Origin: Capra hircus
Taxonomy: Eukaryota; Chordata; Mammalia; Artiodactyla; Bovidae
Direction of reading: 5' to 3'
DNA length: 64,000 nt
Assembly: GCF_001704415.2 (NCBI RefSeq)
Contig: NC_030808.1
Span: 136,973,089-137,037,088 of the forward strand
Shown here: positions 45,706-57,180 of the stretch, in pieces
Position numbering within the stretch: the first letter of the stretch is position 1
Layout: each line of letters begins with the position of its first letter
The notes under the pieces: generated by a model
The model's database searches: none
The model's input: the letters and a program-made list of their open reading frames with translations, nothing else
Told to the model about the DNA's origin: nothing
Position numbers and translations under genes: made by a program

Positions 45706-46330
45706 CCAATTTGGAGCCTTATTTCTCTTCAACAAATGATCTTTTGGAATTGGCAGTATTCCAAGTTTCTGGTATGTTATATTATACAAGAGTGTATGTC
45801 CTTGACCATTGGTTTTTGTTTGAGTAAAACCATCTTACACTTATGTCTTAGAAAAGTTATCTCACCCAAATCATATTTACACATATTTTTTCCAGAATCA
45901 ATTTAATGCAACAAATATCTATTGAATACCAGCTATGAGCTCAGTTCTGTGAAGTCAGAAGAGGAATGAAGATCTCAGTTGCTGGAAACCATGACTGTGG
46001 ATGCATGATAGGAATCAAATTATCACATAATACTGATGATGCCACTTGTGGGAAATCTGATGATTTTTACCTGGAACTGAGGTTCACTTTTTATGGGATA
46101 TGGGAGACAGGCTTGTGGTATGGAAAGTCTAAAAGAGTTTCTAGGCTCAGAGAACCTAATTCTCAGGATTCATGTCATTGTTTATAATGAAATTCTAAGA
46201 CTTGTGGTGCCCAGATTTTCCAGGCAACATTCTCTCTAATTATATTAATAGCTCCCTTGAGTCCTTGCAGGTTTTAGAAAGATAATGTTGAAAGAGAAAA
46301 ATAGATTATAAAAACAAGTCCACTTCACTG
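45706..46330. other. Unassigned sequence
   Basis: No gene is recognised. The 73-codon frame at 45966-46187 has no visible domain. Confidence 0.4.
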
Positions 46331-46351
46331 GTGTTATAACTCAGGGACAGA

Positions 46352-46423
46352 GTTGCTATAGCTCAGGGATAGAGCATTTGACTACAGATCAAGATATCCC
46401 TGGTTCAAATCCAGGTGCCAATG
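46352..46423 (+). pseudogene. tRNA-Cys-like pseudogene, anticodon ACA
   Basis: D stem (GCTC/GAGC), anticodon stem (TTTGA/TCAAG) and T arm (CCTGG TTCAAAT CCAGG) are intact and match the tRNA-Cys at 48981. The anticodon loop is CTACAGA, giving ACA. The acceptor stem has decayed (GTTGCTA against TGCCAAT, with a C-C clash and a G-T end pair), and no T run lies just downstream. A second, poorer copy of the 5' part lies immediately upstream at 46333-46351. Confidence 0.88.
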
Positions 46424-46969
46424 AATATTCTTCTTGATTTAGAAAAATATGGATTGGTTTTGATTTTTATCTTCTGTAGTTCATGACTTGTTCAGTAGTG
46501 TCCCTTGTGTGTATGCCAGATGGAAGACTAGGTTCTTTACATTAACTTCTTCCATCTCTCACAAAATTTTAGAAGACACGATATATCAATTTTGCACAAG
46601 GAGTCTGAGACTTGCAGATACTACAAAGCACAGGTTCAGGATTTGAACTCTGAACATAGTTCTCAAAGACTTTATTCTACTCTACATACTGTTTTCTTTC
46701 TGTTAAATTCTTTGCCACAAAACCCCACCTAGTAATGCTCCCAAGATGCTAGGACTCTCCGTAGACTTTTAGAACATTTTGGCTGCAGGGCAAACCCAGT
46801 AACTTAATGGTGGTACCCACACTTTGCAGTGTCCTGGGGACAGTCAGGGAATATTGTCCTTTTCCACAAAACACTGCTGAGGATAAACATGAACTGGCCT
46901 AAAGTTTAGGAGATGACACTCTTTTCTTGCTCTAAAGCGTGTGGATTTTCTACTACCTTTCTACCTCAA
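46424..46969. other. Unassigned sequence
   Basis: Unique sequence between the tRNA-like pseudogene and copy B, with no recognisable gene. Confidence 0.4.
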
Positions 46970-47224
46970 GTTTATTTCTTGCAGCAAGCACCCACCATGG
47001 GTGCTTACATTTCAGACCCAGGCTGGGGTCAGAGGTCGTGCCTTGGTTTAGATTTAACTCCTGCCTACAGCACAGGAACTGCTGCATAGTAAAATCAGTT
47101 TGAGTGGCATACACTAAGAACCTACTATGTGCCAAAATTATGCAAGATGTGAACCCAGAAGTGAATGAGACATAGCCTCTGGACTCAGTGTGCTCTCAGC
47201 TAGGAAGCAAACCTGTGAAACTTC

Positions 47225-47385
47225 ACTTTCACTTTTCACTTTCATGCATTGGCGAAGGAAATGGCAACCCATTCTAGTGTTCTTGCCTGGAGAATCCCAG
47301 GGATGGGGGAGCCTGGTGGGCTGCTGTCTATGGGGTCGCACAGAGTCGGACACGACAGAAGTGACTTAGCAGCAGTACTGAGCTG
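47225..47385 (+). mobile_element. Bov-A type SINE without tRNA head
   Basis: 'ctttcatgcattggcgaagg', 'cttgcctggagaatcccagg' and 'cacgacagaagtgacttagc' with a short AGCAGC tail. It is absent from copy A at the matching place (about 10830). Confidence 0.9.
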
Positions 47386-48014
47386 AGCCAGCTTCAATAA
47401 CACAGAGGGGGCAGTAACTACCTTTGTCCAGAGGAAAGAGGATACAGGAGGCTTCCTAGAGGAGCTGATGGTAAGGCAGCATCTCAAGAAAGACAATATC
47501 TTATCAGAGGCAGGGTGGAGTAGAGGCAAGAGTATGGGGAGTGGCAGAGGCTAGAGCCAGATGGATGCAGTTGGAGGCAAATGGAGCACAGCATGTGACA
47601 TGGGGAGTGTCAGAAGAGGAGGCTTAAACTGTGCGAGCAGACAGGGAAAACAATGTAGGAAATCTATGTTGTGCTAAGAGGTTTGAAATTTATCACGAAG
47701 GTCTTTAAACAGGAGTGGCCTAAATACACCTGGGTTTCAAACAACTCCCTTGGGAGCCATAGGGGATGGATTTGAGGAGTGGAGGCTGGGAGACCATTTA
47801 AGAGGTGGTGTCACTGTGTTCAGGGGTGAGGATGGACGTAAGTGATGTCAAAGATAAATTAACAGTACCCAGTGATTAACTGGAACTGAGGAAGAGAGCT
47901 TGAAAGAAGCCCAGAATTCTTTTAGATATTTTGGGTGAATGACTGAGTACACAGACGTGTCACCAACCAAGACAGGGCAGAGGCTGATCATATGGTTAAA
48001 TAAGCAGACCCAGC

Positions 48015-48215
48015 ACCCAGCTCTGAGCCCACACTGAAATCCTGGCCCCATCACCCCTCAGCTGTGTGGTCACTTTGTGCCTCAGTTTTCTCAATTGCAA
48101 ATTCTGTATGATAACAATAATATTTGTTTTGTGGGATTTTAAACTGATGATTCATTTGGAAGTTATGGCTAGAACTTTTAGTACCATTCTTGAGACATAG
48201 AGAGTATTTAGTAAA
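48015..48215 (+). mobile_element. MIR SINE inside copy B
   Basis: 'cagctgtgtggtcactttgt' and 'gcctcagttttctcaattgc' followed by 'tgagacatagagagtatttag'. It is the counterpart of 11545-11730. Confidence 0.85.
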
Positions 48216-48980
48216 TTCAGACTATTATTGTTATAACAAAGCAAAATAAGAGGAGATGCAGATTTGGGCAGAAAGATAAGTTTAGTTTGGGGCATACTGG
48301 GTTTGCAATATGAGGTTTCTGTAAAACCACAGATTGGAGAGATTGGGAAGGGCATCTGCAGCCCTCAGAGAAATGTGAGCTGGAGCTCTTGGAACTGTGA
48401 GCTCCTTAGCTTCAGAGCAGTCTCATCAGGGAGAATTTGCTGCATTGTCAGAGATTCCCTTGACCTTTCTTCTCATCTGGGAGACACATAAGATTTAAGA
48501 TTGTCAGACTGAAACTCAAAGAACTAGAAATCAGTGGTGAAGTTTTGACTTTTTAACTGTTTCTCCCAGTTGTAAAATGGGAGGGTTCACTTGAATGAGA
48601 TTCCCTTGAAAATCTGATGAAATCATGCACCATATACAATAAATGCATAATGTACCATATTTGCCTGTAATGCAGTGTTTAACACGAGCCTCTGAAGTCC
48701 AGTTGTGGATATCCAGTTAAGATCCCCTCCATGTCCATGATACTTAGAATACTCATCAATGTGCCCAGAGATTTATGGGCAGTAGCACACATATTTAAAT
48801 ACTGGCTATTAGATTGAGAATACAGCACTTTTCACACTGGAAAAAGCAAGAAGTGGTGCGGCTTGAAGAGACTCAGGAATAAAGTTAAATCCAGGAGGAA
48901 TTTCAGCCATAAAGGCATTTAGGAGTATGATGTAACTCATAAAAGTTGAATAAGTACTTGTAGGGGTCACACTATCACCA

Positions 48981-49052
48981 GGGGGTATAGCTCAGTGGAA
49001 GAGCATTTGACTGCAGATCAAGAGGTCCCTGGTTCAAATCCAGGTGCCCCCT
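48981..49052 (+). tRNA. tRNA-Cys(GCA), intact
   Basis: 72 bases with a full cloverleaf: acceptor GGGGGTA/TGCCCCC (six pairs plus one T-G), D stem GCTC/GAGC, anticodon stem TTTGA/TCAAG, loop CTGCAGA with anticodon GCA for Cys codons UGC and UGU, T stem CCTGG/CCAGG with loop TTCAAAT, and discriminator T (U). A-box and B-box promoter positions are unbroken, there is no intron, and a T4 terminator follows ten bases downstream. It lies in copy B; the matching gene in copy A is broken. Confidence 0.96.
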
Positions 49053-49061
49053 ATTCACTTC

Positions 49062-49065
49062 TTTT
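49062..49065 (+). terminator. RNA polymerase III T4 terminator
   Basis: TTTT ten bases after the tRNA-Cys end, the usual stop signal for pol III. Confidence 0.75.
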
Positions 49066-49489
49066 GCTCTTCCTGGCAGCTTTATTAAAAGGTTGGATCT
49101 AAGGCGAGGGAAGCAAGGTGCCTAGGGCTCAAAATTTAAGAAGGCAGTAACTCTCAGATTCGTGGAGGCACCTTGGCTTATTAATTTCCTCACAGTAGAA
49201 CTAAATGTTCATATAAACTCACCCTGTCTGCACCAGAGACACACATGCACACTCAGAGACACATTCATCAAAATGTGTCAGTTTTCATCACACACCCACA
49301 CCCTATGTCCCCCAACTACACACACACGTGCACACACACACCAAAAGACTAAAGCACATACTGCAAACATTGCTCACAATGTCCTATATATTGTCCACAA
49401 TTGTCCTATACATTGCTTCCTGTCTTATATATTCAAGTTTTATTACCAGAACTTCCTTTCTTTCTTCTTACAAACTGCTTATCTTTTAG

Positions 49490-49770
49490 TAATTATAGAT
49501 TTATAGAAGAGTTGAAAAGATACTGTAGAGAGGCTCCTCATACCCTTTACTCAACATCCCCTAATGTTGATGGCTTATGTAACCATGGCACATTTCTCAA
49601 AATTACAAAATAAACATCAATGCAGCACTATTAACCAAACCATAGACTTCATCAATTTTTCCATCAGTGTCTTTTTTCTGTTCAAGCATTCAATCCAGGA
49701 TTCCACATTGCATTTAGTTGTAATGTCTTCTTAGTCTCCATCAATCACCAATAGTTGATCAGCCTTTCCT
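49490..49770. mobile_element. Old L1-like repeat, left part (copy B)
   Basis: 'ccctaatgttgatggctta' and 'ttgcatttagttgtaatgtc' match the copy-A stretch 12965-13200. It is split from its right part (50270-50600) by the L1 at 49775. Confidence 0.5.
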
Positions 49771-49774
49771 TTTT

Positions 49775-50255
49775 TTTTTTAATGGTTGAAGTATAGTTGA
49801 TTTACAATGTTGTGTTAATTTCTGATGTATGGCAAAATGATTCAGTTATGTATATATATCCTCATTCATATTCTTTTTCATTATGGTTTATCAGAGGACA
49901 CTGAATATAGTTCCCTGTGTATAAAGTAGGATCTTGTTGTTTATCCACTTTCTCTCTCTCACTCTGTATATATACACATATATATTCTATATAGCATATA
50001 AAATATGTATATTCTATATAATAGTTTGCATTTGTTAACCCCAAACTCCCAGTCCATCCCTCCCCTAACCCCTTTCCTCTTTGGATGTGAACATAGGGGT
50101 GCATATACCTTTTTTAATTAGAGTTTTGTCCAGATATATGCCTGGGGTCGTGTGGTAGCTCTATTTTTAGTTTTTTGAGAAACCTCTATACTGTTCTCCA
50201 TAGTGGCTACATCAGCTTACATTCTCACCAACAGTGTCGGAGTGTTCCCTTTTCT
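49775..50255 (-). mobile_element. Antisense L1 3' end, internally deleted
   Basis: 'gaagtatagttgatttacaa', 'tttgcatttgttaacccca', then after 'cctctttgg' a jump to 'gtgaacataggggtgcat' and 'ccatagtggctac'. This L1 is private to copy B. It holds a TATA-rich microsatellite at 49960-50030. Confidence 0.85.
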
Positions 50256-50269
50256 CTTTTTGTGGGTTT

Positions 50270-50600
50270 TTTGTACACCTAAAACTTTTTAAAATTCCTG
50301 GCCAGATATTTTGTAGAATACCTCTCACTTTGGGTTTGTCTGATGTTTTCTCATCATTAGACTGGGGTTATGTACTTTGTGAAAGAAGATCACAAAGATG
50401 TTGTGTCCTTTTAGTCACATCTTACTAGGGCCAGAAGAAAAATGCTGCAGCAATTTACTGCTAGTGAGAGACACAAAACAGAACAAAGCTCATTGCTTGG
50501 TGTACCTCTTTGGGTTTTGGTGGCAGTACATTTGAGTTTTTTTCTCTGGTATATTTATTAGAAAAAGATAACCCATAAGATTGTCAGGGTTTTTAAAAAA
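50270..50600. mobile_element. Old L1-like repeat, right part (copy B)
   Basis: 'gccagatattttgtagaata', 'gggtttgtctgatgttttct' and 'atcttactagggccag'. The part from 50490 on aligns with copy A at 13320. Confidence 0.5.
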
Positions 50601-50957
50601 TTTGTTTGTTTTTGTAGATCCCAAGGCAAGAAGAGTCCACACTCAGCTGTGATGAGCAGTAAAGATTTGTATCTTTTTCCTGAAAGTCCTGATGCAAGTC
50701 TCGTGGCCTCTGCCCCTCTTGTAACTATGTCATCTAGCAAAACGTGGTCCCTAGCATCACCACACTAGTTCATAGCTGCCTTAGCTCAGGAATGACATAC
50801 ATCACTTCTGCTCACAGTTCACCAGACAGAACTAGTCATGTGGTTCCAAACTTCGTTGCACTGGAGGTTGGGAAAGGTAAGAAAGCATTTGGAAACTAGG
50901 TGAGTATGCATTTTTTTTTCCATAACCATCTTATCTATTCCAATATGTAAACTTATA

Positions 50958-51190
50958 TCGTATGCGCTGTGCTCAGCGGTGTCCAACTCTTTGCAACCCT
51001 CTGAACTGTAACCCAGCAGGCTCCTTTGTCACTGGGATTTTTGAGGCAAAAATATTGGAGTGGGTTGCCATTTCCTCCTTCAGGGGATCTTCATGACCCA
51101 TGGATCGAACCCATGGATTGAACCGATGTCTTCTGCGTCTACTGCATTGTAGGAGGATTCTTTACTACTAAGCCATTGGAGAAGCCCCTA
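50958..51190 (-). mobile_element. Bov-tA SINE, antisense
   Basis: 'tgctcagcggtgtccaactc' to the tRNA-like head 'ctgcattgtaggaggattct' and 'ctaagccattggagaagccc'. A 12-base duplication of the 'ggatcgaacccatgg' block lies in the head. It is absent from copy A. Confidence 0.92.
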
Positions 51191-51437
51191 TGGGCACTTA
51201 GTTAGTGATTATTTTTTCTGATTCTTCTTGTCAAGTGATGTGCAAAGCCCTGGCCCACAGGAGGGACTCAGAAAGTATTTGGTGAATAGCAGGTATGGTG
51301 AATTTAGTGAATTAATAAATAAATGAAGCAAGATATATTAATATACATAAAGTATATTTGTAAATCATTTGGAAACTATTTTTTATTATAAGACAAGAGT
51401 TATAACTCTCACATTAAAAACTATTTATTTCCTTTAG

Positions 51438-51795
51438 AAAGATGGTAACGATGACCCTATATGTGAGACATCAAAAGAGACACAGATGTAAAGAATAGAC
51501 TTTTGGACTTGGTGGGAGAAGGAAAGGGTGGGATGATTTGAGAGAATAGCATTGAAATATATGTATTACCATATGTGAAATAGATCATCAGTCCAGGTTC
51601 AATGCATGAGAGAGGATGTTCAGGGCTGGTGTGCTGGGATTACCCTGAGGGATGGGATAGGGAGGGAGGTGGGAGGGGGTTCAGGATGGGGAACACATGT
51701 ATATCCATGGTTGATTCATGTCAGTGTATGGCAAAAACCACTACAATATTGTAAAGTAATTAGCCTCCAATTAAAATAAATAAATTTTTAAAAAT
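51438..51795 (+). mobile_element. L1 3' UTR fragment, sense
   Basis: 'agatggtaacgatgacccta', 'gggttcaggatggggaacac' and 'caatattgtaaagtaattag' with an A-rich tail. It is private to copy B and independent of the L1 in copy A. Confidence 0.92.
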
Positions 51796-52916
51796 GAAAA
51801 AATTCCTGCTTTTCTAGATAATTTCTCAAAAGATTAAACCATTTATTGAAAAAGACAATATTGTCTGTGCCCATCATGAAAAAAAATAATTATTACCGGT
51901 TTGCTTTATGCTGAGAAATAAATATTTACTATGCTACTTTCCTTTCTAAAACTGTCCACATGACCTTCAGCCATTGTAAAATCAAAACATCTTTATTATA
52001 TAAAACTTTAAACATAGATAAGATAATATAGGAGGGAATAAAATTTGATTGGCTTTTCACCACTGTCTTTTTAAAAAACTGTTGTCTTTTTTACATGTGA
52101 TTGTATTTGTACATATAAGCATGTTTTATGTGTGAATGTATATTAATATTTATTTTTTTAAATGCATCAGATATATCTTAGGCAGTATCTCAGATCTTTT
52201 TGGCCTTGACCATTTCTGAGGGCCCTGACCATCTTTCCTGTGCTGGCTGCCAGGGGGCAACCAAGTATGTAAGGACATGTCAGCTCCACCCAGGCAAGCC
52301 CTGCAGTCTTCCCTCCTGTCCATGTTGGATGGCACCACCTCCCACTCTTGGCTTCCTTCTTGCTATTGAGGTGTGGGTGGTCAAAAGACCCATTTGATGA
52401 CCACACATGCAGGGTCTGGAGGTGTTGGGAAGTTTATGCATCATGGAGAAACCTTTCACCAATGAGTTTTAGATTCCCAAGGCTAAAGTCCCCTCATTCC
52501 TTAGGACAGATTATCTGGGGTTGCAGTCATTCACACATCCTCTCAAGAGACAGTTTTATGAAATCAAGCAATCAATGCACTTGTTACCCTGTGAAATTTG
52601 CCTTTGACTTGAGTGAACTTTCTAGCTCTGCCTCCACACTTTCCCCTCACTCCTGTTCCCTTGGAAGTCACTTTCTGAAAAAATAGTAACACATAAACTT
52701 TTGCTCAAGTATTGAGTTCTGGAGTACCCAGGTACAGCAGACATTCTGGACACTACCAATTTTCCCCTCAGCCTTTACCACAACAGTTCACCCTGGCCTG
52801 ATTCCTACTGCCAGAATCTGCATCTCTTCTCCTGAGGTTTTTTTTTTTTTTTTTTTTTACCCAAAGTCTATTTTGCATCTGTTCATGGCAAGCTAGAAGT
52901 GCCAGGAGGGACATTC

Positions 52917-52924
52917 AAGATGGC
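52917..52924 (+). promoter_or_regulatory. YY1-type site at L1 5' end
   Basis: AAGATGGC, about 11 bases from the element start, as at the other L1 heads in this window. Confidence 0.6.
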
Positions 52925-55275
52925 AGAAGAGTAAGATATGGAGATCACTTTACTCCCCACAAATATATAAAAAATACCTCTGCATGTGGAACAACTCCTA
53001 CGGAACACTTAATGCTGGCAGAAGACCTCAGGCCTCCAAAAGGCAAGCTGCTCTCCACATAATGGGGGTAGGGCAAGGGAAATAAGAAAAAAGAGAGACA
53101 AAGGAATCAAGATGGGACCTGCACCTTTGGGAGGGAGCTGTGAGGGAGGAAAATTTTTTTCACATGTTCAGAAACCCTCTCATTGGTGGCAACAAGGGTG
53201 AGCTTTGGAATCTCAGGAAAGTGTAACAACAGGTGTGTGGAGGGCAAATTGGAGAGAATTCTGCACAAAGATCAGTGCTGACTAGCGTCACCCAGCCTGT
53301 ATCACACTTGTCTGCACACCTGCTGGGATAGGTGGGGACTGGGTGCTGAGGCTCAGGCTTTGGAGGCCAGACCCTAGAGAGAGGGTTGGAACTGACTGCC
53401 ATGAAGACAGTCTGGAGGGGCTAGTACAACACAGCTGAAGGAGTCTAGGAAAATTCCTGGACTTGCAAGAGAGACAAGAGGTCATTGTTGTGGGGTACTC
53501 GAGAAGAGTCGGCCAGCCTGGGACTATCTAACTCAGTGTGCTCACAGACGGCAGGGGACTGACTCCAAAGGGCCAGAAGTGGGGCAAGCTGCAGATGCTG
53601 TCTCCAACCCCAGAAGTGGGCATGATGCTGCTGAAACTGTTACCAAGCTGTGAGCAGGTGCAGGTCACTGCCTACATTTTCCCTGGAGGCTGTATAGTTG
53701 GCACTGCTGAGGGACACACAACATTAGGGCCAGTTCCCCTGGGAGAGCACATGACTGACCTCAAGCTATGGCAACTTCCTGCAGGCCTTTGCCTCTACAG
53801 GCACTCACTGCACATTCCAACTTTATCTGCTGTATTCCTCCTTCTCCCTGGCCCCAGTGAGCGAGTGAGCTCTAATCAGCTGCTACTTTCACCCTGTCTT
53901 GCCCAGGTGGGGAACAGACACTGGAGGGCTGCATATAAACATGTAGGGCCAAAACCAAAACTGAGCACTAAGGACTGTGTGCCCAAAGAAGAGGAAGGGA
54001 ATTCCCTTGTGCAGACACAGAAGCAGCAGATAAAATCCCCACAGTTGACTTGGTAAATTTTTCTTCTGTGGAATATCTGAATAAACAATGAATGTTCCCA
54101 CATTTGAGGCTGTGGACTCCGGGGGCAATTGTGAACTTTGGAAGCAAGTACAAGTTGGACTAAGTTCAGACCAGGGTCTGAGCTGACCCGACAGTGCACA
54201 CAGCAGGTCCAGAAACATTCTCAGATATATTGGAGGGCTTCCTAAACAGGCCAATTGGCAGGATCTCACTGTGAGGACAAGGATACAGAAAGCTGAGCTA
54301 CAGAAAAATGTTCTTACTACTTCTCTCTCTGTATTATTCTTTTTTCTTCTTTAGTTTGTTTTATTGTTTTAAAAATGATCCCATTGATTTTTATTTACTT
54401 TTTCTTTTTATGTTTCTATTTTCAAATAAATTTATTTTTCCTATTTCTACACTATTATACTTTTTCTTTAAATTGCATTTTCCATGTTTTGCTTTGTTTT
54501 TTTTATCTTATTTTAGCTATATTTTCTATTTCTCTCCCTTTACTTCTTTGATATTTATTATTTTTTCCTTTTTTTTTTACATTTTTTCCCCTTTTGACTG
54601 TATTGATGTGTTTCTTTTCTTTGCCCTTTTTTTCTTTTGCTTCTGCATTTGATTTAATCTTGGTTTTGTTTTTGCTAGTTTAGTGTGTACTGTTTGTTTT
54701 CATTTATGGATTTGTTTGTTGGTTTGATCACTTTCTTCTTTTTTGTTGCATTTTTTTCTCTTTTTATGAGTGTTAATATGAGTTTCTTTGTGTGTTTTTG
54801 TCTGTTTAGTTTTGCTTTTGCCATTTGCCTTGGGTTTTTCTCTGCCTGTTCCTTTTTTTAAAAGTTTGATTAATTTTTCTTATTATTTCTCTTCTGTGCT
54901 ATGTAATTTACAGATGCTTGGTGCTCCAATCAGGGATCAGGTCTCTTAACTTCTGTGGTGGGAGACCTGCATCCAAGATGTTGGACCACAAGAGAATGAG
55001 CGACTCTATGGAATATTAATTGGCAAGAGATCTCCCAAAGGCCTCCATCTCAGCACTAAGCCCAGGTTTCACCCAATGGGCTGGACACTTTGCACCAAAC
55101 AACACAGGAATACAACTCTACCCATTAGCACACAGACTGCCTAAAGACATACTAAGCTAAAAAACACTTCCAAATATATCACTGGATGTGGCAATGCCCA
55201 TCAGAGGAACAAGATCCAGCTCCATCCACAACACAGGCCCCAGTCCCTCTACCAGGAAGCCTTCAAAAGGTACTG

Positions 55276-55534
55276 CTGTTGCTGCTAAGTCGCTTCAGTC
55301 GTGTCTGACTCTGTGTGACTCCATAGATGGCAGCCCACTAGGCTTCTCTGTCCCTGGGGTTCTTCAGGCAAGAGTACTGGAGTGGGTTGCCATTGCCTTC
55401 TCCAATGTGTGAAAGTGAAGTCTCTCAGTCATGCCCAACTCTTAGCGACCCCATGGACTGCAGCCTACCAGGCTCCTCTGTCCGTGAGATTTTCCAGGCA
55501 AGAGTACTGGAGTGGGTTGCCATTGCCTTCTCTG
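55276..55534 (-). mobile_element. Bov-A2 SINE (dimer), antisense, exact target duplication
   Basis: Two Bov-A units in tandem, each with 'aagagtactggagtgggttg' and a 'cagtcgtg/cagtcatg' block. The 12-bp target duplication CAAAAGGTACTG is exact at 55264-55275 and 55535-55546. Confidence 0.95.
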
Positions 55535-55618
55535 CAAAAGGTACTGGGCCAATCTAATCTACTGAGGGCAGACTCCTGCCTGCAGAAAGGAGAACCCAAA
55601 CACAGTAAGTTAAACAAA

Positions 55619-56550
55619 ATGACAAAACAGAGAAGAATGCAACAGATGAAGGAACAAGATAAAAACTCATAAGACCAAACAAATGAAGAGAAAATAGGCA
55701 GTATACCTGAAAAACAATTCAAAATAATCAAAATAAAGATGGTCCAAAATCTCAGAAATACAGTGGAGGCACAGATAAACCGAATGGAGGCACAGATTGA
55801 GAAGATACAAGAAATGTTTAACAAACATCTAGAAGACCTAAGGAACAGAAAATCAGTCGTGAACAAAACATGTGAAATAAAGGATATATGAGAGGGAACC
55901 CATAGAAGAATGAGTGAGGGAGAAGAATGGATAAGTGAGCTGGAAGTTAGAATGGTGAACAAAACTGAAGCAGAGCACGATAAATAAAAAAAGAATGAAA
56001 AGAAATGAGGGCAGTCTCAAGAGACCTCTGGGACAAAATTAAGCCCTCCAACATTCAAATTATAAGGGTACTAGAAGAAGAGGAGAAAAAGAAAGGGTAT
56101 GAGAAAATATTTAAGGAGATTATAGTTGAACACTTTCCTAACATGGCAAAGGAAATAACCACCTAAGTCCAAGAAGCCCGGAGTCCCATACAGATTAAAC
56201 TCAGAGAGAAACAAAAAAATGCCAAAACAAATATTAATCAAGCTAACCAAAATTAAACTCAAAGACAATTTATTAAAAGCAGCAAGGGAAAAGCAACAAG
56301 TAATATATAAGGGAATCCCCATAAGTTTAACAGCTTATGATCTTTCAGCAGAAACTCTGCAGACCAGAAGGAAGTGGCAGGATATAATTAAAGTAATGAA
56401 AGGATAAAACCTACAACCAAGATTACTCTACTGAGCAAAGATCTCATTCAGATTTGACAGAGAAATATAAAGCTTTACAGATAAGGAAATTTAAGAGAGT
56501 CCAGCACCACTAAACCAGCTTTACAACAAATGCTAAAGGAACTTCTCTAG
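55619..56550 (+). pseudogene. L1 ORF1 remnant
   Basis: Start M-T-K-Q-R-R at 55619. A coiled-coil-like stretch reads N-R-M-E-A-Q-I-E-K-I-Q-E-M. The C-terminal domain is recognisable at 56330-56500 (S-A-E-T-L-Q-T-R-R-K-W-Q-D-I-I). More than ten stops and several frameshifts are present. Confidence 0.88.
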
Positions 56551-56966
56551 GTGGGAAGCACAAAAGAAAAGAAAAAAAGACCTGCAAAACAAACCCAAAA
56601 CAGAAGAAAATGGTAATAGGATATGTATGATCCTTAAATGTGACGATCTTAAATGTAAATAGATTAAATGCTCCAACCAAAAGACAGAGACTGTCTAAAA
56701 TGGCACAAAAACAATACCCATATATATGCTGCCTAAAAGAGACCCACCTCAGACTTACAGACATGTACAGACTGAAAATGTGGAGCTGGAAAAAGATATT
56801 TCATGCAAATGGAAATCAAAAGAAAGCTAGAGTAGCAATATTCATATCAGATAAAATAGACTTTCAAACACAGACTGTTACAAGAGACAAGGAAGGACAC
56901 TACATAATGATGAAGGGATCAATCAAAGAAGAATATATAACAATTATAAATATATATGTATCAAAC

Positions 56967-57180
56967 ATGCCTGCATGCTCAGCCACTCAGTCAAGTCTGA
57001 CTCTGCAGTTCTATGAACTTTAGTCCACCTTGCTCTTTTGCCCATGGTATTATCCTAGTAAAAATACTGGAGTGAGTCAGCATTTTCTCCTCCAGGAGAT
57101 CTAGATCCAGTGATTGAATCCACAGCTTCTGCACTGGCAAGCAGATCCCCCCCCCACCCCCCCGAGATACCTGGGAGGTC
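56967..57180 (-). mobile_element. Bov-tA SINE, antisense, in L1 ORF2
   Basis: 'tgctcagccactcagtcaag' to 'gatacctgggaggtccatgc'. L1 endonuclease text resumes after it ('cataggaacacctgaataca'). A C-rich run lies at 57147-57163. Confidence 0.85.

Larger units (their letters stand above)
46970..52905 (+). repeat. Segmental duplication, copy B (tRNA-Cys unit)
   Basis: Direct, diverged counterpart of 10575-16210, offset by about 36.4 kb. The shared landmarks are listed under copy A. Private to copy B are a Bov-A SINE (47225), an L1 (49775), a Bov-tA (50958) and an L1 (51438). Its right end is cut at 52905 by a sense L1. This copy keeps the intact tRNA-Cys. Confidence 0.9.

Noticed and set aside
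53538..54056. 172-codon open frame on the plus strand
   Set aside because: It lies in the 5' UTR of the sense L1 at 52906, upstream of ORF1, with no recognisable domain.
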